DNA of 64,000 nt from Leptasterias polaris (lineage: Eukaryota > Echinodermata > Asteroidea > Forcipulatida > Asteriidae), in NCBI GenBank assembly GCA_037783415.1, contig JAZGTN010000048.1, positions 1,054,001 through 1,118,000 of the forward strand, read 5' to 3'. Below are positions 1 through 11,103 of this stretch, piece after piece. The notes beneath the pieces were generated by a model. It was not told the DNA's origin. It saw only the letters and a list, made by a program, of their open reading frames with translations, and did not search any database. A program made the position numbers and the translations under genes. Positions within the stretch are counted from its first letter, which is position 1. Each line of letters starts with the position of its first letter.

Positions 1-1805
1 ATGTTATGTCACCACCAAGGTAGTGTTTTACAAGATCTATATGTACAGAACAACTTTGGTGATCAAATGGAAACTTTGCATGTACTCAAGCTGGGATGTG
101 TTACATCCAAAAAGTTTGGTCAAATCTTTAGAACCACCATTCTAAAGACTCTATAGAAGTATACAATATTTAATACACAGACATGTTTATAACATTTCTT
201 TGAAACACGAGGTCACACCGAACACCTCTTTTTTGTTTCCAACAAAAAATTATGACTAGTTTTTACTTCTTAGGTGTTCGGAGCGGAGCGTAGCTCCGAA
301 CACCTCTTGTTATTGTTCGTTTTTTTTTGTTTTTTTTAGGTGTTCGGAGCGGAGCGTAGCTCCGAACACCTCTTCTTATTGTTCGTTTTTTTTTTTTTTA
401 GGTGTTCCGTGCGGAGCGTAGCTCCGAACACCTCTTCTTATTGTTCGGTTTTTTAGGTGTTCGGAGCGGAGCGTAGCTCCGAACACCTCTTGTTATTGTT
501 CGTTTTTTTTTTTTTTTTAGGTGTTCGGAGCGGAGCGTAGCTCCGAACACCTCTTCTTATTGTTCGTTTTTTTTTTTTTTTACTTCTTCAGATTCTTCTT
601 CTCTTCGTCGCTTGTCCGCTAACAAAAGCACACTTCCCAAGCTTATATAAACTTGAATTTTCTACCATAGTTAGATAACCATTAGGAGACGAAACCGTTT
701 CATTTACGTCATGATGACGTCATCAGGTGTCAAGTTACAAGGTTTTTAAAATTAAAAAAATTAATCTTTGAAAATCCATATCAAATCAAGATGAAGAGAC
801 CGTCGGTTACTTTTTGCGGGATTATATAGAGGTAATATGGGTCTTCATTTTTTTTTTTGCGTGACATGACTTGACCTCCACTTCCGGTCGAAACAGAAAG
901 GAACAGGAAGTGCCTTGTAATTTAAAAGTGGCACACTTTTTGAAGTTTTTTTTAACGGTGTTATAGTCGAGCAAGAGTCTGGTTTAAAAAAATAAGACAA
1001 GTGACGTCATAAAAGTCAAGAGCGCCCTCTAGCGGCAGGTTGAAAACAATTAAAAATACAATTTTACTAGATGTCTGTGGCGAAGTTTATGATAATCGTT
1101 TCAAAATTGGTATACATAATGACCTTCTTGCAGACAACATATGTGTGAATTTTTAGATTGATGACGTCATCATGTGACACGTGGTATCGCATTAAAGGTT
1201 TACTTTTTGAAGCTGTGTATCTACAAAACCACAAGTTTGACTGAGTTGAAACTTGGTATGTTGATAGACAGTTTTAATGACTATGTAAATCTAAAGAAAC
1301 AACATGATGACATCATTCCTTTTTTTTATACAAATATTTGAAATATTGACCAATTATTACGGGTATTTATTGACCCGCTGTTAAACCACGGGATACACTC
1401 ACACTACGTGATCTGAACCGGTGGGAAAAATCAACCACAAGGTTCAAAGTCCAATAAACAAGCTTGTGGTCTAGTCTCTGTTCAAGGTTCGCGCAACCTG
1501 CTTTTGACAACACGCTTTGTTAGTCTCTAAAACAGCCGTCCATGCAAACCTCGTTAACAAACAAATGCTAGGCTTTTGAAACTTGAAAGGTAATGAATTT
1601 ATAAAATATGAAGTGATGACGTCTGCATGACGTCATCAATTTTTAAGTTATATTACCACCAAGGTAGTGTTTTACAAGATCTAATACGTACAGAACAACT
1701 TTGGCATCAAGTTTAAACTTTGCAAGTCAGTATTTATGCTGGGATGTGTAAACATCAGCGCGGCCTTTACACAGAGGGCGCTAGATAAACACTACGGTCA
1801 CGAGC
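1..1805 (+). repeat. Family A tandem array, first block (A1 then A2-like)
   Basis: The window opens inside an A1 monomer at the block starting ATGTTATGTCACCACCAAGG. The same ordered landmarks recur in every A1 copy: CCGAACACCTC, GCTAACAAAAGCACACTTCC, TGATGACGTCATCAGGTG, ACTTCCGGTCGAAACAG, GTGACGTCATAAAAGTCAAG, GCGCCCTCTAGCGGCAGG and CTAGATGTCTGTGGCGAAG. The end (about 1350-1740) is of the A2 type, with TTGACCCGCTGTTAAACCAC. Short open frames in it occur identically in other copies and are by-products of the repeat. No gene is supported. Confidence 0.9.
272..581 (+). repeat. Five-unit hairpin minisatellite
   Basis: Five head-to-tail units begin at about 272, 338, 400, 455 and 519. Each has AGGTGTTCGGAGC, a short spacer, then GCTCCGAACACCT, so each unit can fold into a stem of about 13 bp. 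Units are separated by CTTSTTATTGTTCG and poly-T of differing length. The third unit has a TTCCGTGC change in the left arm that breaks the pairing while the right arm is unchanged. One unit of the same kind lies at 15133-15165. Confidence 0.92.
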
Positions 1806-2125
1806 TAGCTGCTGATGTTTTGTTGCATTCATAGACACAGGAATGGTGGCAACTTCATTTATTATTTTGAATAACATCTTTAGGCTTGTAATCAAGTGGA
1901 TAATCATTCAAAAATATTGGGTTTTGATTCCAAAGCGACTACCATGAAAATTTGCCGGGATGCAGATCGATGCCCGTCAAACACTTGATTCTTATGTTCT
2001 ATCATTCTAAACATGTAAGCATTGTTGTGAAAAAAATCGTACACGATTATTTCATATGTGATCATAAAGGGAACCAGCCGATCATATTAAGAAACATTAT
2101 ACTTCCATCCAATGGCCGTCCAAAA
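1806..2125 (+). repeat. Family D fragment
   Basis: This diverged copy starts at TTTTGTTGCATTCATAGACA and runs to the CCATCCAATGGCCGTCC block. Fuller copies are at 4739-5145 and 16975-17400. Shared landmarks are TTTATTATTTTGAATAACATC, ATCAAGTGGATAATCATTC, TTCCAAAGCGACTACCATG and GGAACCAGCCGATCAT. Short open frames here are not kept open in the other copies, so I call it non-coding. Confidence 0.8.
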
Positions 2126-3235
2126 ACCAATGTATCCTCTCCTGTCCGGTTTTCGATGTAGTATGCCTTTTTCTTTGAATTGAAAAAAAAATAAAAAATA
2201 TTCCATAATCAACTGATGCCCTAATTACCTTCCTTTGTTTATAAGAAATATGCAAACATATATTAAAACGTGATGGACATTGAAACTTTCACACCACACA
2301 CCGATCTTCGATGACTTCAATAGCGTCCCAATTGTTTTGAGTTTGACCTGTTTTCGATGCAAACAAGAAAGTATGGTGTCCGGGTGAAGCCATATATGTG
2401 GAAGAAACATCTGCAGTGACTACAAGTGTTCTGTGAGACTTAGTGTATGACTCTATGGCCAGCAGTTTTCTTCCTTTTATTCAACATATTTTTTATTTAG
2501 TTTTAAAAATAACCATGGTATTTTTCAAAAACTAAAAAAAAAAATATAAAAAAAAAGTAAATAATTTTTGGCTTTCAAATCTTATTTTTATTTAGTTTTG
2601 TGTCTTTTTATGTTTCTTAACATTTATAATAAAGCATATAAATAAACAGTGATAATCGAATCACAAAGCTGATGTTAAAATTTTAATATTAATAACAAAA
2701 ATGATAGAGTGTTACAAAAAAAAATTATCCAGACTATTAGAAAATGATATAAGGCACGTGGCTTCTTTAAGCCTCTGTATTTTTCCCCCAGAATGCTCAG
2801 CAGAATGTTCAGTCACATGATTTGATCATCGTAAATTGTGAATTGAAAAAGTGTTTGATGAAACTTTTTCGGTGGAAATTGTTTTTTATGGCCCAGACAG
2901 TATGACATATTTTTGTACCTTGCAGAAATGCCTAAAATACCACAACTTTTTGCATTTACAAGTGCAACTAACCAGTGGAGCCTTACATGTTTCTAAGTTT
3001 TGGTCAAAGGAGAGGAGACTCTTTGCTTGGCAAGTCAAACCACAAAATTTGGATCTAGGGACTGTTTACATCACGCGCAGAGAGGTAAAAGATTTGCCTC
3101 GATTTCAGGGACGCCCTGAATACAGGGCGTCCTACGATATCAACTCGCAGAAGCACACCGCCACGTGTAATACACTGCGACATTGAAGACATTGAGCAGT
3201 CCACGAAGACTGTGTACTGTGTATTGCATGCTGGT
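2126..3235. other. Low-copy stretch with no supported gene
   Basis: I find no second copy in the window for most of this stretch. It is AT-rich around 2500-2750, with A and T runs. An open frame at 2851-3186 (+, 111 codons) has no recognisable domain, no splice context and no copy to compare, so I do not call it a gene. The right edge contains TGTGTACTGTGTATTGCATG and neighbouring sequence loosely matching 55220-55290, which may be decayed family C. Confidence 0.5.
3110..3131. repeat. Perfect 9-bp stem hairpin
   Basis: GACGCCCTG (3110-3118) and CAGGGCGTC (3123-3131) form a perfect stem around the loop AATA. It lies alone in the low-copy stretch. No T-run follows and nothing suggests a function. 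Confidence 0.7.
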
Positions 3236-3299
3236 GTATTGCACGCCACAGGTATCGTACTTACAACTTATCAATGGCGTACTGACATTATAGATCTGA

Positions 3300-3540
3300 A
3301 TTCCGCTCATATTCAGCGTCTAATTGTTCCCCTATTGGCCCTTGTCGTTGCTTAATGATCAAAATGGAATTAAAGACGAAGTTTCGCTGAGATGGCCACC
3401 TACTTCAGTGTTTCATATGACTATTAATTTTGTGAGAAAATGCAAGCAGAAAAGGACGAACATTGGTTATGTTTTGATCACACTCCGAGAAGGGTGCTTC
3501 AGACCCTCCTCACGGCATGTTGCTACACGGGACTAAAACG
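3300..3540 (+). pseudogene. Exon-like block of family C with GTAAGT donor
   Basis: The block ends in CTAAAACG followed by GTAAGTTTTT at 3541, a consensus 5' splice site. Equivalent blocks in other C copies end at the same place (see 22701-22990, 48294-48560, 53874-54100, 57580-57830, 60337-60560 and 62810-63040, all on the - strand). A start codon at 3447 opens a short frame beginning MQAEKDEHWLCFDHTPR. A second frame across the same bases contains RKCKQKRTNIGYV. Neither frame stays open in all copies, so the block is at best a decayed 5' exon or untranslated leader. Product unknown. Confidence 0.4.
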
Positions 3541-3946
3541 GTAAGTTTTTGTGTGAACATCAATGCTTTTCAAAATGATTCTTTTATTTAATGCACAATT
3601 ACGTTATAAAGTTTATCCTGTATCATCAAGTGGTGACGTTGGTGAAATGGTTTTAAAACCAAGGAACGTTTAGTATGAACGTCGAAGAGATAGGATTGGG
3701 CAATGGAGGGATTGGTATGAATTTTGGCTGTGTCACTATAGTCAGAAAATGGTCAGACTGATGAATGTTTTTCGTCAACTTTGTATTATGACATAATTAT
3801 TTGAAAACCCTTCGATAAAGTTTCCCCTAATAAGGTTTCGTTTATAAGTTGTTCACATCAAAAACAAGATGTGCACCTTCCACTAATTTTTTCTTGCGTA
3901 ATTTCTTTACTCTGATATGTTGTATTGTTGAGCGCAATATAAATTC

Positions 3947-3971
3947 AATAAATTATTATTATTATTATTAT
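3947..3971. repeat. ATT/AAT microsatellite
   Basis: A short trinucleotide run following TTCAATAAATT. It is part of the C unit and recurs as TAATAATAATAATAA at about 53418 and 62353 on the opposite strand. Confidence 0.85.
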
Positions 3972-4738
3972 AAAATCATGAAATTTTGTAAGTCTTGAAT
4001 TTTAGTAAGTCTTGAATGTTATGAAATTGAGCAGTTTCAGCTTGACTTACATTGCTTTGAGTCATACTTTGTATATAATTGTTTTTTTCATCTTCAGAAT
4101 ATATACAACACATCCAGTACCCGAATGGTCTCCAGTGAAAGATTTCATAATCATTGTTGTGTTCCATCCCCTAATTCCTTGCCGAGTGTATGATGCACCA
4201 TCCAGGTACAAATAGTTATTAACTCATTAATAATATTTAATTAGTTAAAATTCACGAGAAGCTAAAACTGCCGTCTTCATGACTTGCCTTTATCTTGCAT
4301 AATTTTTTTAAACAAGTGTCTTTTCTTTCAATTTTATAAATTTAACAAACCGTTCTGTATGAAGACAAATGTCTAAAAATCAAGCAAGCTATTTTACAAA
4401 ATGTAACCAATAGCTCACACTATGCTCGACTTATTTTAACGACATCATCAATCAGTATTGAACAATCAAAGTATCATGCACCGATACATGAGAAGCCAAA
4501 TCACAGTATTTGAAAACCTGTTAAAACTTATAAGAATTGTAACTTAATAATGTCAACATGATTTGCACAGTCGGATTTATTAATAAATAAAGAATCAATA
4601 TCCATTGGAAAATAAAAAACTTCAGTGAGTGGCATACATGATAGTTGTACTTGTTAGTAATTCAAACGCTCGTTTTAAGATGTGCAACCAAGATGAAAGG
4701 GAAATTCGAAAAATTAATGTTGCTCTGTATGAAAGGAC

Positions 4739-5145
4739 ATTATTGTTCTCTCCCGTGCAAATAAGACTGAGAAAAGAAGGGAAATACTCAGGTCCAATTC
4801 TGTCGATAAATAACGCCTTTTTAATTGTTGCATTCGTATACACAGGAAGTGTGGCAGCTATATTTATTATTTTGAATAACATCTTTAGGATTGTAATCAA
4901 GTGGATAATCATTCAAAAATATTGGGTTTTGATTCCAAAGCGACTACCATGGAACTAGCATGCAGATCGATGCCCGCGCCCGTCAAATACTTAATTCTTA
5001 TTTTCTATCATTCTAAACATGTAATCTTTGTTGTGAAAAAATCGTACACGATTATTTCATATGTGATCATTATAAAAACAAGTAAAGGGAACCAGCCGAT
5101 CATATCAAGAAACATACTTCCATCCAATGGCTGTCCAAAAACTTG
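4739..5145 (+). repeat. Family D, fuller copy
   Basis: It runs from TTATTGTTCTCTCCCGTGC to CCATCCAATGGCTGTCC and then joins an A1 monomer at ACTTGGAAGGTCCTACAAGG. Overlapping open frames on both strands (4622-4958) span the C/D junction. The near-identical copy at 16975-17400 does not share the upstream part of these frames, so they are not credible genes. The inner part (about 4757-4905) is the segment spliced into the A2-D-A1 chimeras at 7935, 13085, 33700 and 40215. Confidence 0.85.
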
Positions 5146-7875
5146 GAAGGTCCTACAAGGATATAACGTGGAGTGACGTTTTCACGACGTCATCGATTTT
5201 CATGTTATGTCACCACCAAGGTAGTGTTTTACAAGATCTATATGTACAGAACAACTTTGGTGATCAAATGGAAACTTTGCATGTACTCAAGCTGGGATGT
5301 GTTACATCCAAAAAGTTTGGTCAAATCTTTAGAATCATCATTCTAAAGACTCTATAGAAGTATATCAAAATTTAATACACAGACATGTTTATAAAATTTC
5401 TTTGAAACACGAAACACGAGGTCACACCGAACACCTCTTTTTTGTTTCCAACAAAAAATTATTTCTAGTTTACTTCTTATTCTTCTTCTTCTCTCCGTCC
5501 CTTGTCCGCTAACAAAAGCACACTTCCCAAGCTTATATAAACCTGAAATTTTTACCATAGTTAGATAACCATTAGGAGACGAAACCGTTTGATTTACGTC
5601 ATGATGACGTCATCAGGTGTCAAGTTACAAGGTTTTTAAAATTAAAAAATTTAATCTTTGAAAATCAATATCAAATCAAGATGAAGAGACCGTCGGTTAC
5701 TTTTTGCGGGATTATATAGAGGTAATATGGGTCTTCATTTTTTTTTTTGCGTGACATGACTTGACCTCTACTTCCGGTCGAAACAGGAAGAAACAGGAAG
5801 TGCCTTGTAATTTAAAAGTGGCACACTTGTTGAATTTTTTTTAAACAATGTTATAGTCGAGCAAGAGTCTGGTTTAAAAAAATAAGACAAGTGACGTCAT
5901 AAAAGTCAAGAGCGCCCTCTAGCGGCAGGTTGAAAACAATTAAAAATACACTTTTACTAGATGTCTGTGGCGAAGTTTATGATAATCGTTTCAAAATTGG
6001 TATACATAATGACCTTCTTGCAGACAACATATGTGTGAATTTTTAGATTGATGACGTCATCATGTGTCACGTGGTATCGCATTAAAGGTTTACTTTTTGA
6101 AGCTGTGTATCTACAAAACCACAAGTTTGACTGAGTTGAAACTTGGCATGTTGATAGACAGTTATATTGACTACTTAAAGCTAGAGTGACGACTTGATGA
6201 CGTCATTAATTTTTTTTATACAAATTTTAGAAATTTTGACCAATTGGTACATATCTTCAGTACAAAGCAAGCTATAGTCAAATTTCATTTTGCATGAGAC
6301 TTGGAAGGCCCTACAAGGATATAACGTGGAGTGACGTTTTCACGACGTCATCGATTTTCATGTTATGTCACCACCAAGGTAGTGTTTTACAAGATTTATA
6401 TGTACAGAACAACTTTGGTGATCAAATGGAAACTTTGCATGTACTCAAGCTGGGATGTGTTACATCCAAAAAGTTTGGTCAAATCTTTAGAACCACCATT
6501 CTAAAGACTCTATAGAAGTATACAATATTTAATACACAGACATGTTTATAACATTTCTTTGAAATACGAGGTCACACCGAACACCTCTTTTTTGTTTCCA
6601 AAAAAAAATTATGTCTAGTTTTTTTTTTACTTCTTCATCTTCTTCTCTCCGTCCCTTGTCCGCTAACAAAAGCACACTTCCCAAGCTCATATAAACTTGA
6701 AATTTTTACCATAGTTAGATAACCATTAGGAGACGAAACCGTTTCATTTACGTCATGATGACGTCATCAGGTGTCAAGTTACAAGGTTTTTAAAATTTAA
6801 AAATTTAATCTTTGAAAATCCATATCAAATCAAGATGAAGAGACAGTCGGTTACTTTTTGCGGGATTATATAGAGGTAATATAGGTCTTCATTTTTTTTT
6901 TTTAGTGACGTGAGTTGACCTCTACTTCCGGTCGAAACAAGAAGTAACAGGAAGTGCCTTGTAATTTAAAAGTAGCACACTTTTTGAAGTTTTTTTTAAC
7001 GGTGTTATAGTCGAGCAAGAGTCTGGTTTAAGAAAATAAGACAAGTGACGTCATAAAAGTCAAGAGCGCCCTCTAGCGGCAGGTTGAAAACAATTAAAAA
7101 TACACTTTTACTAGATGTCTGTGGCGAAGTTTATGATAATCGTTTCAAAATTGGTATATATATTGACCTTCATGCAGACAACATATGTGTGAAGTTTTAT
7201 ATTGATGACGTCATCATGTGTCACGTGGTATCGACTTAAAGGTTCACTTTTTGAAGCCGTGTATCTACAAAACCACAGGTTCGACTGAGTTGAAACTTGG
7301 CATGTTGAAAGACAGTGATAGTGACAACGTAAATCTAAAGAAACAACATGATGACGTCATTCCTTTTTTATACAAATATTTGAAATATTGACCAATTATT
7401 ACGTATATTTATTGACCCGCTGTCAAACCACGGGCTACACACACACTACGCGAACTAAACCAGTTTACTGTTTTTTATCACGTAGTGTGTGTGTATACAT
7501 TGAGCAAATCATCGGCAAGGTTCAAAGTCCATCAAACATGCTTGTGGTCTAGTCTCTGTTCGAGGTTCGCGCAACCTGCTTTTGACAATACGCTTTGTTA
7601 GTCTCTAAAACAGCCGTCCATGCAAACCTTGTTAACAAACAAATGCTAGGCTTTTGATCGTGTGCTTTTTAACCAAAAGTTGAACATTTCATGAATTATA
7701 TCTCGTCGTCTTCTTTTCCCTCAAGATTGTCCAATAAAAACAGACACTTCCTAAGCTCGCATAAACTGTAATCTTCACACATAGTTAAATATGCATTTTA
7801 AATATTAATTTTGTAATGTTTGAACTTCCATATCAATTCACGGACATGAGACCGTAGGTTGCTTTTTGCGGGATT
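5146..7875 (+). repeat. Family A array: two A1 monomers and one A2
   Basis: A1 monomers begin at ACTTGGAAGG at about 5143 and 6300, a period of 1157 bp. An A2-type monomer follows from about 7400 (TTGACCCGCTGTCAAACCAC, GTCGTCTTCTTTTCCCTCAA, GAGACCGTAGGTTGC). Perfect TGACGTCA octamers in the first monomer are at 5605, 5892, 6052 and 6198; ACTTCCGGT is at 5770 and CACGTG at 6068. The recurrent 73-codon frame starting ATGAGACTTGGAAGG is an artefact of the repeat: it is intact where the monomer is intact and shifts wherever the monomer has an indel. Confidence 0.92.
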
Positions 7876-7881
7876 CCTATA
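7875..7881. other. Putative excision scar of element B
   Basis: The sequence GCGGGAT-T-CC-TA-TACCAAATT occupies the exact spot where three paralogous copies carry element B between two TA dinucleotides. The uninterrupted form at 16861-16875 reads GCGGGAT-TA-TACC. The extra CC matches the last bases of B and the following TA is the duplicated target. This fits imprecise excision, or alternatively small mutations in a copy that never had B. Confidence 0.55.
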
Positions 7882-8092
7882 CCAAATTAATTTAGGTCTT
7901 ATTTTTGTAAGACATTACGTTACCTCTACTTCCGCAAATAAGACTGAGAAAAGAAGGAAAATACTCAGGTCCAATTTTGTCGATATTAAATAACCACTTC
8001 TTAATTGTTGCATTCGTATACACAGGAAGTGTGGCAGCTTTATTTATTATTTTGAATAACATCTTTAGGATTGTAATCAAGTGGATAACGGT
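7882..8092 (+). repeat. A2-D-A1 chimeric junction
   Basis: A2 sequence (TTTAGGTCTTATTTTTGTAA, CTCTACTTCCG) switches to D sequence at CAAATAAGACTGAG and then to A1 at GGATAACGGTGTTATAG. The same two breakpoints occur at 13085/13235, 33690/33840 and 40210/40370. The chimera therefore formed once and was then amplified. Confidence 0.85.
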
Positions 8093-10145
8093 GTTATAGT
8101 CGAGCAAGAGTCTGGTTTAAAAAAATAAGACAAGTGACGTCATAAAAGTCAAGAGCGCCCTCTAGCGGCAGGTTGAAAACAATTAAAAATACACTTTTAC
8201 TAGATGTCTGTGGCGAAGTTTATGATAATCGTTTCGAAATTGGTATACATGATGACCTTCATGCAGACAACATATGTGTGAAGTTTTAGATTGATGACGT
8301 CATCGTGTGTTACGTGGTATCGCATTAAAGGTTTACTTTTTGAAGCTGTGTATCTACAAAACCACAAGTTTGACTGAGTTGAAACTTGGCATGTTGATAG
8401 ACAGTTATATTGACTACTTCAAGCTAGAGTGAAGACTTGATGACGTCATCAATTTTTTTTTACAAATTTTAGAAATTTTGACCAATTGGTACATAACTTT
8501 AGTACAAAGCAAGCTATAGTCAAATTTCATTTTGCATGAGACTTGGAAGGTCCTACAAAGATATAACGTGGAGTGACGTTTTCACGACGTCATCGATTTT
8601 CATGTTATGTCACCACCAAGGTAGTGTTTTACAAGATCTATATGTACAGAACAACTTTGGTGATCAAATGGAAACTTTGCATGTACTCAAGCTGGGATGT
8701 GTTACATCCAAAAAGTTTGGTCAAATCTTTAGAACCACCATTCTAAAGACTCTATAGAAGTACACAATATTTAATACACAGACATGTTTATAACATTTCT
8801 TTGAAACACGAGGTCACACCGAACAACTCTTTTTTGTTTCCAACAAAAAATTATGTCTAGTTTTACTTCTTCAGATTCTTCTTCTCTTCGTCGCTTGTCC
8901 GCTAACAAAAGCACACTTCCCAAGCTCATATAAACTTGAAATTTCTACCATAGTTAGATAACCATTAGGAGACGAAACCGTTTCATTTACGTCATGATGA
9001 CGTCATCAGGTGTCAAGTTACAAGGTTTTTAAAATTTAAAAATTTAATCTTTGAAAATCCATATCAAATCAAGATGAAGAGACCGTCGGTTACTTTTTGC
9101 AGGATTATATAGAGGTAATATGGGTCTTCATTTTTTTTTTTTGCGTGACATGACTTGACCTCTACTTCCGGTCGAAACAGGAAGGAACAGGAAGTGCCTT
9201 GTAATTTAAAAGTGGCACACTTTTTGAAGTTTTTTTTAACGGTGTTATAGTACAGCAAGAGTCTGGTTTAACAAAATAAGACAAGTGACGTCATCAAAGT
9301 CAAGAGCGCCCTCTAGCGGCAGGTTGAAAACAATTAAAAATACACTTTTACTAGATGTCTGTGGCGAAGTTTATGATAATCGTTTCAAAATTGGTATACA
9401 TAATGACCTTCTTGCAGACAACATATGTGTGAATTTTTAGATTGATGACGTCATCATGTGTCACGTGGTATCGCATTAAAGGTTTACTTTTTGAAGCTGT
9501 GTATCTACAAAACCACAAGTTTGACTGAGTTGAAACTTGGCATGTTGATAGACGGTTTTATTGACTATGTAAATCTAAAGAAACAACATGATGACGTCAT
9601 TACTTGTTTTATACAAATATTTGAAATATTGATCAATTATTACTGGTATTTATTGACCCGCTGTTAAACCACGGGATACACTCACACTACGTGATCTGAA
9701 CCGGTGGGAAAAATCAACCACAAGGTTCAAAGTCCAATAAACAAGCTTGTGGTCTAGTCTCTGTTCAAGGTTCGCGCAACCTGCTTTTGACAATACGCTT
9801 TGTTAGTCTCTAAAACAGCCGTCCATGCAAACTTCGTTAACAAACAAATGCTAGGCTTTTGATCGTGTGCTTTTTAACCAAAAGTTGAACATTTCATGAA
9901 TTTATATCTCGTCGTCTTCTTTTCCCTCAAGATTGTCCAATAAAAAAAGACACTTCCTAAGCTCGCATAAACTGTAATCTTCACACATAGTTAAAGATGC
10001 ATATGGTAGATGACACCGCTGCAGTGATATCATCATGACTTCATCGGATGTCAAATTACAAGGTTTTTAAATATTAATTTTGTAATGTTTGAACTTCCAT
10101 ATCAAAGCACGGACATGAGACCGTAGGTTGCTTTTTGCGGGATTA
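8093..10145 (+). repeat. Family A array, left arm of the inverted duplication (A1, A1, A2)
   Basis: An A1 remainder is followed by a full A1 beginning at 8542, then A2 from about 9650 to the B insertion. This stretch is the mirror image of about 36816-38880: coordinates of matching landmarks sum to about 46,961-46,970 throughout. Poly-T length and single bases differ, for example ATCAAAGTCAAG in place of ATAAAAGTCAAG near 9292, a change shared with the mirror copy. Confidence 0.9.
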
Positions 10146-10329
10146 GGGTAGGCTGGGGTAATTGGAACAGTGGGCCTTTTTCTTGGCTATTCTGGTGTGT
10201 AGCGATCATAATCTTACTGGAGATACTTTACAACAAACAAACATATATTGTTCAAGATGGAGGACAGTTTCAATGATCTTTGTCGTATTATTACTGAAAA
10301 TATCCCCGTAAATCTGACCCATCCTGCGA

Positions 10330-10475
10330 GCATCCTCTGTTTGTTTCAATAATTACTAATTATTGGCAATCCTGACAAACGATGTGTGTAGTTTGGAAGT
10401 CATTTACAGTGTAAAATCGTGTATTCTGGAGCTTGTTTCTGAGGTTTTCGTCAATCATACGTTCATTGCATACAG
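10330..10475 (+). other. Possible 5' exon inside element B
   Basis: CATTGCATACAG is followed by GTAAGTG at 10476, a near-perfect splice donor that is preserved in copies 2 and 3 (reverse strand, near 36470 and 42888). No long frame runs into it, so it could be untranslated. On the opposite strand a 61-codon frame with ATG start (10360-10545) ends in HIVCQDCQ and is also preserved in all three copies. Since the copies are recent duplicates, preservation is weak evidence for either. The 5' limit given is approximate. Confidence 0.3.
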
Positions 10476-11103
10476 GTAAGTGTTCAATTTGGTCATGCTT
10501 ATTATAAAACTTAAGTAACTTAAACTTAAAATTTGAAGTCGTCATATGTTGTTGAATGCTTGTATGGGAGAAATCAAGGCATAAACTGCTATTGTCTTAG
10601 CTTATGGGGATGTGGGAACTGGCTTCAGAATTGTCGATTGACAGAGTTTTGCATGGCTGAATAATGTAAAACATAGGCTTAAAAGATTTAGTAAATAAAA
10701 ATTGTTGATGTAGACCTATCAGAAAGAACGGTTAAATTACATAATTTGTTATTGTTATATCTATTCCAAAATGACATGTTTTGTGTTAACAATGATTGTG
10801 TGGGCGGCCATTTTGGAAAATTATTTCAGGCAAGGGTGCTTCATTTTAAAGGGTACTTCTGTGAGGCTACAGTTCAGGATCATTGATCAGTGATTTGGAT
10901 AATGAGTAAAGGGTGCATAACAGCTAATTAATAGTGAAAGATTAAAATAAATACACAAGGAAATCCTGAAAAATTTCAAATATTTGGGATGTGTTTATTT
11001 ATGGGGTAATTGGAACGCCAGTCATATGGGGTAATTGGAACGCCAGAACGCCAGTCGTATAGTACAATTATGGCCATGACGTGTACGTGTCTTTAATCAA
11101 AAC

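Larger units (their letters stand above)
3236..4738 (-). repeat. Family C copy, reverse orientation
   Basis: Read on the - strand this matches the C units at 52.7-54.2 kb. Landmarks on the + strand are GAAAATGCAAGCAGAAAAGG (exon-like block), TAGTATGAACGTCGAAGAGA, the ATT microsatellite at 3947-3971, CAGCTTGACTTAC and GTGGCATACATGATAGTTG near 4630. At about 4738 it changes abruptly into family D at TTATTGTTCTCTCCCGTGC. The head of the C unit is missing, so this is a truncated copy. Confidence 0.85.

Noticed and set aside
4629..4958. 109-codon frame with hydrophobic segment across the C/D junction
   Set aside because: It spans a junction of two repeat families, is overlapped by an equally long frame on the other strand, and the upstream half is absent from the other D copy.
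5127..6515. The recurrent 73-codon frame MRLGRSYKDITW... as a conserved gene
   Set aside because: It occurs once per A1 monomer and shifts or truncates wherever the monomer has an indel (13684, 33040 and 44668). Preservation in recent duplicates is expected without selection.
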